Both the position numbers and the translations under genes were made by a program. From Deltaproteobacteria bacterium (GTDB taxonomy: Bacteria; Desulfobacterota; Desulfuromonadia; Geobacterales; Pseudopelobacteraceae), in NCBI GenBank assembly GCA_030654645.1, contig JAURXC010000406.1:1-14618 (forward strand): a DNA stretch of 14,618 nucleotides. The letters run 5' to 3'. Within the stretch, counting starts at the first letter, position 1. Every line of letters begins with the position of its first letter. Positions 5,894-13,344 of this stretch are shown here, one piece after another. Under the pieces are notes generated by a model, which searched no databases, was not told the DNA's origin, and worked only from the letters and a program-made list of their open reading frames with translations.

Positions 5894-8131
5894 TTACATC
5901 AAATCCACCGGATCTATGTCTACAGCCACTCGTACCGTGGAGGACGTGCGTGACTCCTGCCGCCAAGCGATCAGCAGCCGGCGCAGGTCTTTGCGAGTAA
6001 CGGCTTTCAGCAGTATCTGGCGGCGGAAACGTCCCCTCAGGCGGTATATCGGCGACTGCGCCGGCCCCAGGATCTCGACGCGGACTTTAAGCTTCTGCTT
6101 GATTGCAGCCAGTAGCCGGGCGCTCTGTTCGGCCTGGTCGGATACCGCCTGCTCCACATTCCCGGAGATGCCGATGGCGGCCAGGAATGTGAAGGGGGGG
6201 TAGCCGGCGTCCTGGCGAAATTCGAGCTCCTGTTGGTAAAAACCGGCCGCATCGTGTCCGGACGCGGAAATTATGGCGTAATGTTCGGTGTCGTAGGCCT
6301 GGACCAGCACCTTTCCCGGAGTTTCCCCCCTGCCGGCGCGCCCGATTACCTGTGACAGCAGCTGGAAAGTGCGCTCGGCGGCCCTGAAGTCCGGCATTCC
6401 CAGGCCGGCCTCGGCATTGATGACACCGACCAGTGTCACCCCCGGAAAATCATGCCCCTTGGCGATCATCTGGGTACCGATCAGGATGTCGGCTGAGCCG
6501 TCGCCCATGCTTGCCAGCAGTCGTTCGTGACTTCCTTTGCCGGAAGTTGTGTCACTGTCCATGCGAATGATACGTGCCTGGGGCAACAGCTCCCTCAACT
6601 CGAATTCCAGCTTCTCGGTGCCGGCTCCAAGCTCGGTGAGTTCGGTCGCGCCGCAGGACGGACATGTGCCGGGGGCCGGGACGGCATAGTCGCAGTAATG
6701 GCAGATGCTCCGGGCGCGCTGGCGGTGGTAGGTCAGTGTGACGGAGCAGTTGGGGCAGGAGAGCGCCTGGCCGCATGACCCGCAGACCAGAAAGGTGGCA
6801 AAACCGCGCCGGTTGAGGAATACCATCGCCTGCTGACCGGCTTCGATGTTTTGGGTCAGCGCGGTTGCCAGGGCTGCCGATATGGTCTCCTTGCTCCCTT
6901 TCATTGCAATGCGTTCAACGGCCGGCATCGGCCGGTTCTCAACCCGTTCCGGCAGCTCAAGCAGCGTCAGCCTGTCGTTGTGCGCGGCATGGATGCTGGT
7001 CACCAGCGGCGTGGCCGAGCCGAGCACAACCGCTGCCCGTTCAATCCCCCCACGTACCAGGGCCAGGTCGCGGGCGTTGTAACGCAGTCCGTCGGACTGT
7101 TTGAACGAGGCCTCGTGCTCCTCATCGACTATAATGATGCCGATGTTTTCCAGCGGTGCGAAAATGGCCGAACGGGCTCCGATCACGATCCTGGCCAGGC
7201 CACGCCGGATGCGACGCCATTCGTCGTAGCGTTCTCCATCGGAAAGGCCGCTGTGCAGGATGGCCAGCCCACCCTCGAAACGCGCCTGAAAACGCCCGGT
7301 CAGCTGAGGTGTCAATGCAATCTCGGGGACCAGCACCAGCGCGTTCCTGCCGTTTTCCAGCGCGTGGGCAATCGCCTGCAGGTAAACTTCGGTCTTGCCG
7401 CTTCCGGTAACGCCATAGAGCAGAAAGGCCGAGTACTGTTGCCTGCCAAGGTTTTCGGTAATGCTGTCCAGCGCGGACTGCTGGTGTCTGTTCAACCGGC
7501 GCGGTGTATCGCGCTTTATGGTGCGGTTCTTGAAAGGGTCGCGATAGATCTCGCGTTCCCGCACTTCGGCCAGGCCCAGTTCGACCAGGCGTTTGAGTTG
7601 CGGGGAACATGATCCGAAGCGCTTTCTGACAACCGAAGCCTGGATTTCACCGGCTTCACGGATCACCGCCAGTATTTCCAGCGCCCTGGCGCCGGGGCGC
7701 CGGGTGGTTTCCGAGACCGGTCCGGGCAGATAGAATTTTTCCCTGAGGATAGCTTTTCCACCGGTCAGTTCGGCATTTTCGCCTGACGAACCCTTGCGTG
7801 TCTGGATATTGATGCCGGCCGGAAGGGCCGTCCGCAGCACTTCGCCAAGCGGATGCATGTAGTACGAGGCTGTCCAGCTGAAAAAAGCAAGTTCGGCGTC
7901 GGTCCAGAGCGGTTCCTGATCCAGGACTTCAATAATCTCTTTCAGGTTCTCAATCCGGCTTTCTTCCGCGATTGCCAGGATATAGCCGGTGAGTTTCCTC
8001 CGTCCGAACGGAACCACGGCGCGGCGTCCGGGCAGCGCCTGATCGAGCAGGTGTTCCGGCACGGCATAGTGAAAGGTCCGGTCCAGATAGAGTGGTATTG
8101 CTACTTCTATTATCTGCGGGTTGGAAACCAT
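5894..8131 (-). CDS. priA: Primosomal replication-restart helicase PriA
   Basis: PriA is a 3'-to-5' DNA helicase that recognises stalled or D-loop forks and reloads the replisome. At 745 residues it is the usual length (E. coli 732). The order is an N-terminal 3'-DNA-binding and winged-helix part (1-~210), Walker A GVTGSGKTE (240-248), Walker B DEEH (336-339), and a zinc module of eight cysteines (C450, C453, C459, C462, C477, C480, C490, C493). Helicase motifs follow: MDSDTT, GTQMIAKGHDFP and SQVIGRAGRG. An in-frame ATG at 8200 would add 23 residues. The ATG at 8131 is preferred because it opens directly on the conserved N-terminal strand and has GGA eight bases upstream. It is divergent from the membrane diguanylate cyclase gene, with 185 bp between the starts. 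Confidence 0.97.
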   Translation of the reverse strand: MVSNPQIIEVAIPLYLDRTFHYAVPEHLLDQALPGRRAVVPFGRRKLTGYILAIAEESRIENLKEIIEVLDQEPLWTDAELAFFSWTASYYMHPLGEVLRTALPAGINIQTRKGSSGENAELTGGKAILREKFYLPGPVSETTRRPGARALEILAVIREAGEIQASVVRKRFGSCSPQLKRLVELGLAEVREREIYRDPFKNRTIKRDTPRRLNRHQQSALDSITENLGRQQYSAFLLYGVTGSGKTEVYLQAIAHALENGRNALVLVPEIALTPQLTGRFQARFEGGLAILHSGLSDGERYDEWRRIRRGLARIVIGARSAIFAPLENIGIIIVDEEHEASFKQSDGLRYNARDLALVRGGIERAAVVLGSATPLVTSIHAAHNDRLTLLELPERVENRPMPAVERIAMKGSKETISAALATALTQNIEAGQQAMVFLNRRGFATFLVCGSCGQALSCPNCSVTLTYHRQRARSICHYCDYAVPAPGTCPSCGATELTELGAGTEKLEFELRELLPQARIIRMDSDTTSGKGSHERLLASMGDGSADILIGTQMIAKGHDFPGVTLVGVINAEAGLGMPDFRAAERTFQLLSQVIGRAGRGETPGKVLVQAYDTEHYAIISASGHDAAGFYQQELEFRQDAGYPPFTFLAAIGISGNVEQAVSDQAEQSARLLAAIKQKLKVRVEILGPAQSPIYRLRGRFRRQILLKAVTRKDLRRLLIAWRQESRTSSTVRVAVDIDPVDLM

Positions 8132-8316
8132 TGTTGAATTCCAGTGTCTTGAAATGATTCGTAAAACGCGCGAATCCGGCTGATCGGAGTTGTGGTGCAC
8201 GTCGCGGCAATTGTTGGATTTGTCATTGTTTTTAATTTGTTGGATAGCATGGCTGCAAATATCGTGTATAGTAAATTCGATCTTAATTAAGACAATACCC
8301 AGGCGGTAATGGTGAA

Positions 8317-9573
8317 ATGAATCTGAATGAATTACTCAATATAAAGGCCCGTAACAACCCGGACAGCCTCTTGCGTCTGTTGGTAACCACGGCCGTGGTA
8401 TCGATCCTTGTCGTGGTAATGTTCAGCGGATATGGATTTTACCGTGTTTTCTCCGGTTTTGTTATCAAAACCGCCGAAAACAATTCGGTGCAGCTCTGTC
8501 GGGTGCTGATAGAGCAGGAAAAAGGGTTTATCTTTGCGCAAACTCCCGGAAGAACAGTCGAGCTTGGTTTGAACGGATCCGGCATGCTGGCGTTTGACAA
8601 GAGTCTGCGCAGTTTCCTCTCTCCGTTCAAAATAATCAAGGTCAAGGTTTACGATGTAGGCAAGCGCATCGTTTACAGTACCGATCCGGCTTTGATCGGT
8701 AAAGTTGATCATGACAACCTGAGGCTTCAGAACGCGTTGTCCGGCCGCATAGACGCCAAACTGGTGACCAAGGACAGTGAACGCGACCTGACGGAAGAAC
8801 GGTTGCTGGATGTGGATGTGGTTGAAACTTACGTGCCGATCATGGACAAGGGCAACAGGGTGCTGGGAAGTTTTGAAATATACATGAACGTCACCTGTTA
8901 TCGTCAGCAGATTGTGCAAGGGGCGGCATTGATGACCGTGCTGCTGTCACTGGTCATGCTGGCGGTATTCGGGTTTTCGTATCTGCTGATTCGTGGCGGC
9001 ACCGGCCAGCTCAAGGATGTTCAGTCGCAACTGGAAACCATCGCAATCACCGATCAACTGACCGGAATTGCCAACCGCCGTTACCTGATGAAACGCGGCG
9101 AAGAGGAGTTCGAACGGATACAGCGCAGCACGGGCGCGCATAAAAAGTCACTCGGCTGTATCATGATCGATCTGGATTTTTTCAAGCAGATAAATGACAG
9201 CAAGGGGCATCTGGCGGGAGATCAGGTTCTTCATGAGGTGGCCCGAAGATTGAAAAACAGCATACGCCCCTATGATGTTGTCGGGCGCTATGGCGGTGAG
9301 GAGTTTATCGTGATGTTGCCGGATACTTCGTTCGAGCAGAGCCTGCTGGTCGCGGACCGTATCCGCAACAAGATCCGCAACGAAACATTCGATGTTGAGG
9401 GGGAGTCGCTTGCCATAACGGCCAGCCTGGGCGTCAGCGGCTCGGGCGAGGGGGACAGGTCCTTGACGGAAATAATCAAGCGCGCCGACGAAGCCCTGTA
9501 CAAGGCCAAGTCCGACGGCCGTGACCGGGTGTCGTGGATCTACCATCCGTTCGACACCGAGATCCATTCATAA
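8317..9573 (+). CDS. Membrane diguanylate cyclase with periplasmic Cache-like sensor
   Basis: The enzyme condenses two GTP into c-di-GMP. The 418-residue protein has TM1 (about 19-43), a periplasmic region (44-200), TM2 (about 201-226), then a GGDEF domain (about 240-410). The periplasmic part contains KVYDVGKRIVYSTDPALIGK and VVETYVPI, typical of small-molecule-binding Cache folds, though the ligand is unknown. The active site is GGEEF (326-330), with DLTG-like DQLTG and IDLDFFKQIND, so it should be catalytically competent. RPYD (317-320), five residues before GGEEF, is an intact inhibitory I-site. ATG at 8317 follows GGTG closely and AGGCGG ten bases upstream. The 116 bp before it includes a TATAGT (8267-8272), but no -35 fits. 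It ends 38 bp from the convergent 69-residue gene. Confidence 0.95.
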   Translation: MNLNELLNIKARNNPDSLLRLLVTTAVVSILVVVMFSGYGFYRVFSGFVIKTAENNSVQLCRVLIEQEKGFIFAQTPGRTVELGLNGSGMLAFDKSLRSFLSPFKIIKVKVYDVGKRIVYSTDPALIGKVDHDNLRLQNALSGRIDAKLVTKDSERDLTEERLLDVDVVETYVPIMDKGNRVLGSFEIYMNVTCYRQQIVQGAALMTVLLSLVMLAVFGFSYLLIRGGTGQLKDVQSQLETIAITDQLTGIANRRYLMKRGEEEFERIQRSTGAHKKSLGCIMIDLDFFKQINDSKGHLAGDQVLHEVARRLKNSIRPYDVVGRYGGEEFIVMLPDTSFEQSLLVADRIRNKIRNETFDVEGESLAITASLGVSGSGEGDRSLTEIIKRADEALYKAKSDGRDRVSWIYHPFDTEIHS

Positions 9574-9611
9574 CAGGATAGTAACCGCAATCACCTGCAA
9601 AGCCAAACGGA

Positions 9612-9821
9612 CTACCAGTATTTCTTGGGCGGGTCCGTTTTCCCCATAATGGTTACTTCGCCGTCGATAACCTTGAACATGTCACCGATCTCATTGGTCC
9701 AGGCATCACCCTCATCCAGTGGAGCCGGCACTTCGCGCCTCCCCAGAAATACCTCTTCCCCGTTAATCAACGCGAACCAGTCCAGTGATCCGGTCATCCA
9801 GATTCTTGTATTCAAAGCCAT
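9612..9821 (-). CDS. Small 69-residue acidic protein of unknown function
   Basis: I do not recognise this protein. It has no signal peptide, membrane segment or cysteine. It is rich in Trp and Asp/Glu, with turns such as INGEE, DEGD, IDGE and a DPPKKYW end; alternating hydrophobic and polar residues suggest a small beta-barrel or sheet. AGGA lies nine bases before the ATG at 9821, a good ribosome site, and the reading frame looks protein-like, so I regard it as real. It is 81 bp downstream of nspC on the same strand and converges with the membrane diguanylate cyclase gene. Confidence 0.7.
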   Translation of the reverse strand: MALNTRIWMTGSLDWFALINGEEVFLGRREVPAPLDEGDAWTNEIGDMFKVIDGEVTIMGKTDPPKKYW

Positions 9822-9881
9822 GTTGATTGATCCTTTGCCGGGCTGATCCCGCGACTGCCCGATATTTTTGATTTGTTAAGC

Positions 9882-9902
9882 GGGCAGGCGCAATACCTGC
9901 CC
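9882..9902. repeat. Perfect 7-bp inverted repeat immediately after nspC
   Basis: GGGCAGG (9882-9888) and CCTGCCC (9896-9902) form a perfect stem with a 7-base loop. Read on the minus strand with the adjoining nspC stop it is GTAGGGGCAGG...CCTGCCC. From memory this resembles the GTAGGGGC-type palindromes scattered through many bacterial genomes. It might also serve as the nspC 3' structure, but no T-run follows. The repeat identity is not verifiable here. Confidence 0.6.
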
Positions 9903-11057
9903 CTACGATAGACGGCTCTTGAAATCCTGGTATTCAAAGCTGCGCACAATTTTCAGTTCTTCGGTTTGCGGCTCATAGGTGCAGATGTGCGGGTGACGGA
10001 TGCCGTTGAAGGTGGTGGTCTTGACCATCGTGTAATGCGCCATGTCCAGAAAAGCCAGCCGGTCGCCGGTTTTCAGCGGCTGTTCGAAGGACCAGTCGCC
10101 GATTATGTCCCCCGCCAGGCAGGAAGGGCCGCCCAGGCGGTAGGTATGCGCTTTATTCCCCGCGTCGAAACCACCCATGATTTCGGGACGGTAGGGCATT
10201 TCCAGGATGTCCGGCATGTGGCATGTGGCCGAAACATCCAGGATCGCGATATCCATGCCGTTGTTCACCACATCCAGCACCTCGCCCACCAGCAGGCCGG
10301 TGCCGATCGCGATCGCCTCGCCCGGCTCCAGGTAGACCTCCAGATCGTACTTCTCCCGGAAATAACGGACCAGTTCCACCAGCCCGTCAATATCGTACCC
10401 ATTGCGGGTGATATGATGCCCTCCGCCCAGGTTCAGCCATTTCATGCCCGGCAGGAAATGGCCGAACTTCTCTTCGAAGGCCCTGGCGGTGCGTTCCAGC
10501 GGTTCGAAAAGCTGCTCGCAGAGGGTATGGAAATGCAGCCCTTCGACTCCGCTCAGGGACCGACCTTCGAATTCTTTCAGAGGGATGCCCAGGCGCGAGT
10601 TGACCGCGCAGGGGTCGTAGATATCGGTGTGTCCCTCGGAGTGTTGCGGGTTAACCCGCAAGCCTATGGATACTCGCCCCTTTTCCTTCTTCCAAAGCGG
10701 TCTGAAACGCTCCAGCTGGTTGAACGAGTTGAACACCAGGTGGTTGGAGATACGGAGCAGTTCAATTACGTCGCTTTCCTTGAAGGCGGCCGCGAAGCTG
10801 TGCACCTCGCCGCCGAATTCCTCGCGCCCCAGCCGCGCTTCCCAGGGGGAACTGGCGCAGACACCTTGAAGCGTGGCGCTGATCAGCGGGAAAACGCTCC
10901 ACATCGAGAAGGCTTTCATCGCCAGCAGGATTTTTGCGCCGCTCCGTTTTTGCACATCATCAAGAATTGCCAGATTGTGGCGCAGACGGCCAAGGTCAAC
11001 CACGTAAGCCGGGGAGGGGGCAAGTTGCAGGATTTTTGGGATGTTGATGCCGGTCAA
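9903..11057 (-). CDS. nspC: Carboxynorspermidine/carboxyspermidine decarboxylase
   Basis: A PLP-dependent fold-type III decarboxylase of the NspC family that converts carboxy(nor)spermidine to (nor)spermidine in the alternative polyamine pathway. The 384-residue length fits the family. Visible features are the PLP lysine K48 in LLAMKAFS, HFH (175-177), the phosphate-binding GGGHH (211-215), EPGE (244-247), and the active-site cysteine C313 in GGPSCLAGD. The start must be TTG at 11057: no ATG or GTG lies upstream before an in-frame stop, and the first internal Met (M47) is next to the PLP lysine. GAG sits nine bases before it. The usual partner, carboxynorspermidine dehydrogenase, is not in the window. 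A sigma-70-like promoter lies at 11097-11125. Confidence 0.95.
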   Translation of the reverse strand: MTGINIPKILQLAPSPAYVVDLGRLRHNLAILDDVQKRSGAKILLAMKAFSMWSVFPLISATLQGVCASSPWEARLGREEFGGEVHSFAAAFKESDVIELLRISNHLVFNSFNQLERFRPLWKKEKGRVSIGLRVNPQHSEGHTDIYDPCAVNSRLGIPLKEFEGRSLSGVEGLHFHTLCEQLFEPLERTARAFEEKFGHFLPGMKWLNLGGGHHITRNGYDIDGLVELVRYFREKYDLEVYLEPGEAIAIGTGLLVGEVLDVVNNGMDIAILDVSATCHMPDILEMPYRPEIMGGFDAGNKAHTYRLGGPSCLAGDIIGDWSFEQPLKTGDRLAFLDMAHYTMVKTTTFNGIRHPHICTYEPQTEELKIVRSFEYQDFKSRLS

Positions 11058-11096
11058 GATAAATTTCTCGTTTCTAAATGGTGAAATACGCTACGT

Positions 11097-11125
11097 GTTA
11101 TATCTTTGCAGGCAGATATTCGCAA
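11097..11125 (-). promoter_or_regulatory. Sigma-70-type promoter for nspC
   Basis: On the minus strand, TTGCGA (11120-11125) and TATAAC (11097-11102) are separated by exactly 17 bp. Transcription would start near 11090, about 33 bases before the TTG start of nspC. Both hexamers match consensus at four of six positions or better. Confidence 0.55.
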
Positions 11126-11198
11126 GGCAAAATATGTCGAGGACCGGTTCCTGCAAATGACAAAATTAATTGCCAGTTGAAACAAAAACAAAATACCC

Positions 11199-11229
11199 GC
11201 AACCAGGGTTGCGCCGCAACCCTGGTTGT
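11199..11229. promoter_or_regulatory. Tandem dyads forming a strong hairpin; candidate regulator sites or terminator
   Basis: Two adjacent 14-bp dyads, GCAACCAGGGTTGC (11199-11212) and GCAACCCTGGTTGT (11216-11229), have centres 17 bp apart. Because each is nearly self-complementary, together they form a 12-bp perfect stem, CAACCAGGGTTG/CAACCCTGGTTG, with a 5-base loop. On the minus strand a T-rich tract follows (TATTTTGTTTTTG), so a terminator is possible. The third related dyad at 11341 favours protein-binding sites. Confidence 0.5.
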
Positions 11230-11340
11230 CACCCTTTTCATCCGGAGTAATCAGCAGGGCAAAAACTGTAACAGATGCACGTTATCCCAATTCCTTTTTT
11301 AACATCCCAGCCAGACCGTCACTTCTTTGCTCACCATGAT

Positions 11341-11354
11341 GCAACCCTAGTTGC
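11341..11354. promoter_or_regulatory. Third GCAACC dyad, candidate enhancer (UAS) for the sigma-54 promoter
   Basis: GCAACCCTAGTTGC is an interrupted palindrome (GCAAC...GTTGC) closely matching the two dyads at 11199-11229. Its centre is about 111 bp upstream of the predicted sigma-54 start, inside the usual range for binding sites of sigma-54 activator proteins. Confidence 0.45.
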
Positions 11355-11432
11355 ACTCATTTCCAGGAAGCCCGATCAGATCAGTTATCAAAAACACATT
11401 GATATCAACATATTAATTTCTAACAATTTTGT

Positions 11433-11448
11433 TGGCACCGGCTTTGCT
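11433..11448 (+). promoter_or_regulatory. Sigma-54 (RpoN) promoter of the exported-protein gene
   Basis: TGGCAC (11433-11438), five bases, then TTGCT (11444-11448). GG and GC are separated by exactly 10 bp, as required for the -24/-12 elements. This matches the TGGCACG-N4-TTGCW consensus at all key positions. Transcription would begin near 11459, giving a leader of about 140 bases. Confidence 0.75.
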
Positions 11449-11457
11449 CTTACAGCA

Positions 11458-11523
11458 GGAAATCCCATACTGAACAGTTATGCAGGAAAAGTAAGAACGA
11501 AGGGGGGGCAAAGCAGGATTTCC
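11458..11523 (+). other. Long-range stem at the predicted mRNA 5' end
   Basis: GGAAATCC (11458-11465) and GGATTTCC (11516-11523) are perfectly complementary over 8 bp and enclose 50 bases. The interval contains a smaller hairpin (CATACTG...CAGTTATG, 11465-11481) and a run of seven Gs (11502-11508). The 5' strand begins at the predicted sigma-54 start site. I could not match it to a known riboswitch; the c-di-GMP (GEMM) core is not present. Confidence 0.35.
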
Positions 11524-11598
11524 GGCGATAGTGGTGATGATTTGTTCCAGGTGTGATGTCCGGCAAGCTGAATCAGACAAAGAAAAGGAGAGCGAAAA

Positions 11599-13260
11599 AT
11601 GAGAGGAACAGTGGCAAAGAAGATCAGGAAGATAGCGGCAGTGACGATTGGCGTGACTCTGATGGCCGGCGCGGCCCATGCTGCGACCGTAACCTACACC
11701 ACGAACCACGTTTTCAATGTGAACGATGTCCAGTGCGACGAAGCCATCATCGGTTCCGCCTGCCTGGGCGCTCCGGTGGTGCAGGATGACGGCCTCACCT
11801 ATTTGCCGATCGATTCGTCCTACGGCTGGAACGTGAAAAACTTTGATCCCACCGCACTGCTGCCGAAACCGATGGACGGCGTCTACGATGACGGCTTTGT
11901 TGCCAATATTGTGGATGGCACCGGCAAGGTGATCGGCATGCGCACGCAGAACCCGGAGACCGGCGACTGGAAGACCGGTCCGATCAAGGGTGAGTGGGTC
12001 AGGGGACTCGGCGCTCTCAAGGCCAAGGCCGCCACCGAGCATTATGTGGTCATGGACCACCTGATGCGCGATCCGGCCAACCCGGTACAGTTGCAGGAAG
12101 GGGTTGACTACACCAAGAAGATGAAGGATGACGGGAAATTCCTCTACTACTGGGGCAACTACAACCAGGAGCCGACGCCACTTTATGTCTATGCCAAAAT
12201 GGACCTGCCGGCCGCCTGGAAGGTCGCCGGAGCAAATTACAAGGTTACCAAGGCCAAGCTGATCATCGATCACAACATTACCAACAGCCCCAACGACCAG
12301 ATCCGTCCCGAGGATTTCGAGAACGAGAATGCCACCGGCGTGCTGCCGCAGTACACCATCTGTCCGACAGCTCCGGCCCTTGCCCCGGCGGCCTGTTCGG
12401 GACAGCCCACCGGAACCTGGGTCTCCTCGGTTGATTCTCAGGAGGGTGGCGACCTTGAGCTGATTCCGGCCGGGAGCGTGCTGAAGGCTCTTAACCCAGC
12501 CACGGGACTGTTCGAGTATACCAACGCCTGGTACACCTCGCTTGACCGTGATCCGTTCGCGGGGCTCAACCCCCGTTATCGCCTCAAGTCGAGCAAGTAT
12601 GGCCAGGACTTGCCGGGCGTGGAGCTGATCCAGTATGAAGCCGGTACGCCGACCACCACGACCCTGGACCTGCTCAGCATCAAAAACCTGACCACCGGCC
12701 TGCCGGTACTGGCCGACTCCAAAAACTGGAACAATTATCTAGATCAGTATATAGATCCGCTGACCGGCCAGCTGGTTGATCCGGTGGACGGCTACAGCTT
12801 TACCGAATGCCCCATGACCACCGATTTCGACCTGATGATGTACATCAAGGGCGAAGTGGGCAAGCCGACCATCATCCGCAGCGCCCAGCTGGTGGTTGAA
12901 TATGACGATCCCAATGCCGTTCCGCCACCGACCGTTGACCTGACCATCCCGTCGGTTACGATCCCGACCAGCGTTTACAAGAACACCACCAGCACGCTCA
13001 GGGTTACGGTGGACAACCTGCAGTCAGGCGCCGTTCCCGCAGCAGTTACACTGGTTGGCAAAAACAGCTATGGCACCGTAGTCGGCAACTTCTCCACGAG
13101 CATCACGACTCCTGCTGACAACAGCGCCGCAATCGTAAGTTTTACCTGGACCGCACCTTCCTACGGCACGACGGTTACCTGGACCGCGACCGTATCGAAC
13201 CCGAGCGATATCAACAATACTAATAACACCAAGACCGCCACTACAGTCGTAAGAAGGTAA
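11599..13260 (+). CDS. Exported protein with C-terminal CARDB/Ig-like domain, function unknown
   Basis: A 553-residue secreted protein. A basic N-terminus (KKIRK), a hydrophobic segment and an AHA cleavage site at about 28 form a standard signal peptide; there is no lipobox. The middle (about 29-440) matches no family I recognise. It is rich in Asn, Asp, Tyr, Trp and Pro, and has a few cysteines (VQCDEAIIGSACLG, ICPTAPALAPAAC, TECPMTT) that could form disulfides outside the cytoplasm. A Pro-rich hinge (NAVPPPTVD) leads to a beta-sandwich resembling a CARDB domain (about 447-550), ending in the typical NTNNTKT strand. No C-terminal anchor or sorting signal is seen. The start is ATG 11599, with AGGAG eight bases upstream. 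A sigma-54 promoter at 11433 is the likely driver. A hairpin and then a diguanylate cyclase gene follow, which suggests linked control. Confidence 0.85.
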   Translation: MRGTVAKKIRKIAAVTIGVTLMAGAAHAATVTYTTNHVFNVNDVQCDEAIIGSACLGAPVVQDDGLTYLPIDSSYGWNVKNFDPTALLPKPMDGVYDDGFVANIVDGTGKVIGMRTQNPETGDWKTGPIKGEWVRGLGALKAKAATEHYVVMDHLMRDPANPVQLQEGVDYTKKMKDDGKFLYYWGNYNQEPTPLYVYAKMDLPAAWKVAGANYKVTKAKLIIDHNITNSPNDQIRPEDFENENATGVLPQYTICPTAPALAPAACSGQPTGTWVSSVDSQEGGDLELIPAGSVLKALNPATGLFEYTNAWYTSLDRDPFAGLNPRYRLKSSKYGQDLPGVELIQYEAGTPTTTTLDLLSIKNLTTGLPVLADSKNWNNYLDQYIDPLTGQLVDPVDGYSFTECPMTTDFDLMMYIKGEVGKPTIIRSAQLVVEYDDPNAVPPPTVDLTIPSVTIPTSVYKNTTSTLRVTVDNLQSGAVPAAVTLVGKNSYGTVVGNFSTSITTPADNSAAIVSFTWTAPSYGTTVTWTATVSNPSDINNTNNTKTATTVVRR

Positions 13261-13271
13261 TTGATAATCCC

Positions 13272-13305
13272 GGAGACGCCGGTGGAGAAATCCGCCGGCG
13301 TCTTC
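13272..13305 (+). terminator. Stable hairpin after the exported-protein gene
   Basis: GACGCCGGTGGA (13275-13286) pairs with TCCGCCGGCGTC (13291-13302) around a GAAA (GNRA) tetraloop, with one G-U pair. The stem extends to 15 bp at 13272-13305. It starts 12 bases after the stop codon. Only TCTTCCTATAT follows rather than a proper T-run, so it may be a partial terminator or an mRNA 3'-end stabiliser between this gene and the diguanylate cyclase. Confidence 0.6.
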
Positions 13306-13344
13306 CTATATCCGGCCACGAATCTGAATCGGCAGGAGCCCATG

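Larger units (their letters stand above)
11058..11598. other. 541-bp divergent regulatory region between nspC and the exported-protein gene
   Basis: No credible gene on either strand: the open frames here are short, low-complexity and lack ribosome sites. It contains the nspC promoter, three GCAACC-type dyads, a sigma-54 promoter facing right, and a roughly 140-base leader with a long-range stem. The stretch is visibly more AT-rich than the flanking genes. Confidence 0.7.

Noticed and set aside
6851..7612. A 253-codon plus-strand frame inside priA
   Set aside because: Antisense to conserved helicase motifs of PriA and with no recognisable features.
8132..8200. 23-residue N-terminal extension of PriA
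   Set aside because: The 8131 start matches the conserved N-terminus and has a better-placed ribosome site.
8240..8260. Sigma-54 promoter upstream of the membrane diguanylate cyclase
   Set aside because: TGG...CTGCA is present, but the GG to GC spacing is 11 rather than 10 and the CAC element is absent.
9966..11084. A 372-codon plus-strand frame across nspC
   Set aside because: nspC on the minus strand is unmistakable by its catalytic motifs; the plus frame is an antisense shadow.
11458..11530. c-di-GMP (GEMM) riboswitch before the exported-protein gene
   Set aside because: GGGGGGGCAAAGC is only loosely like the GEMM core; the second hairpin and its receptor sequence are missing.
11078..11556. 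Small plus-strand genes in the nspC/exported-protein gap
   Set aside because: The frames lack ribosome sites, have unlikely composition and overlap the promoter elements.
11413..12273. A 286-codon open frame on the minus strand opposite the exported-protein gene
   Set aside because: The plus strand has a signal peptide, strong ribosome site, sigma-54 promoter and CARDB-like end; the minus frame has no recognisable domain and no good start site. It is a shadow frame.
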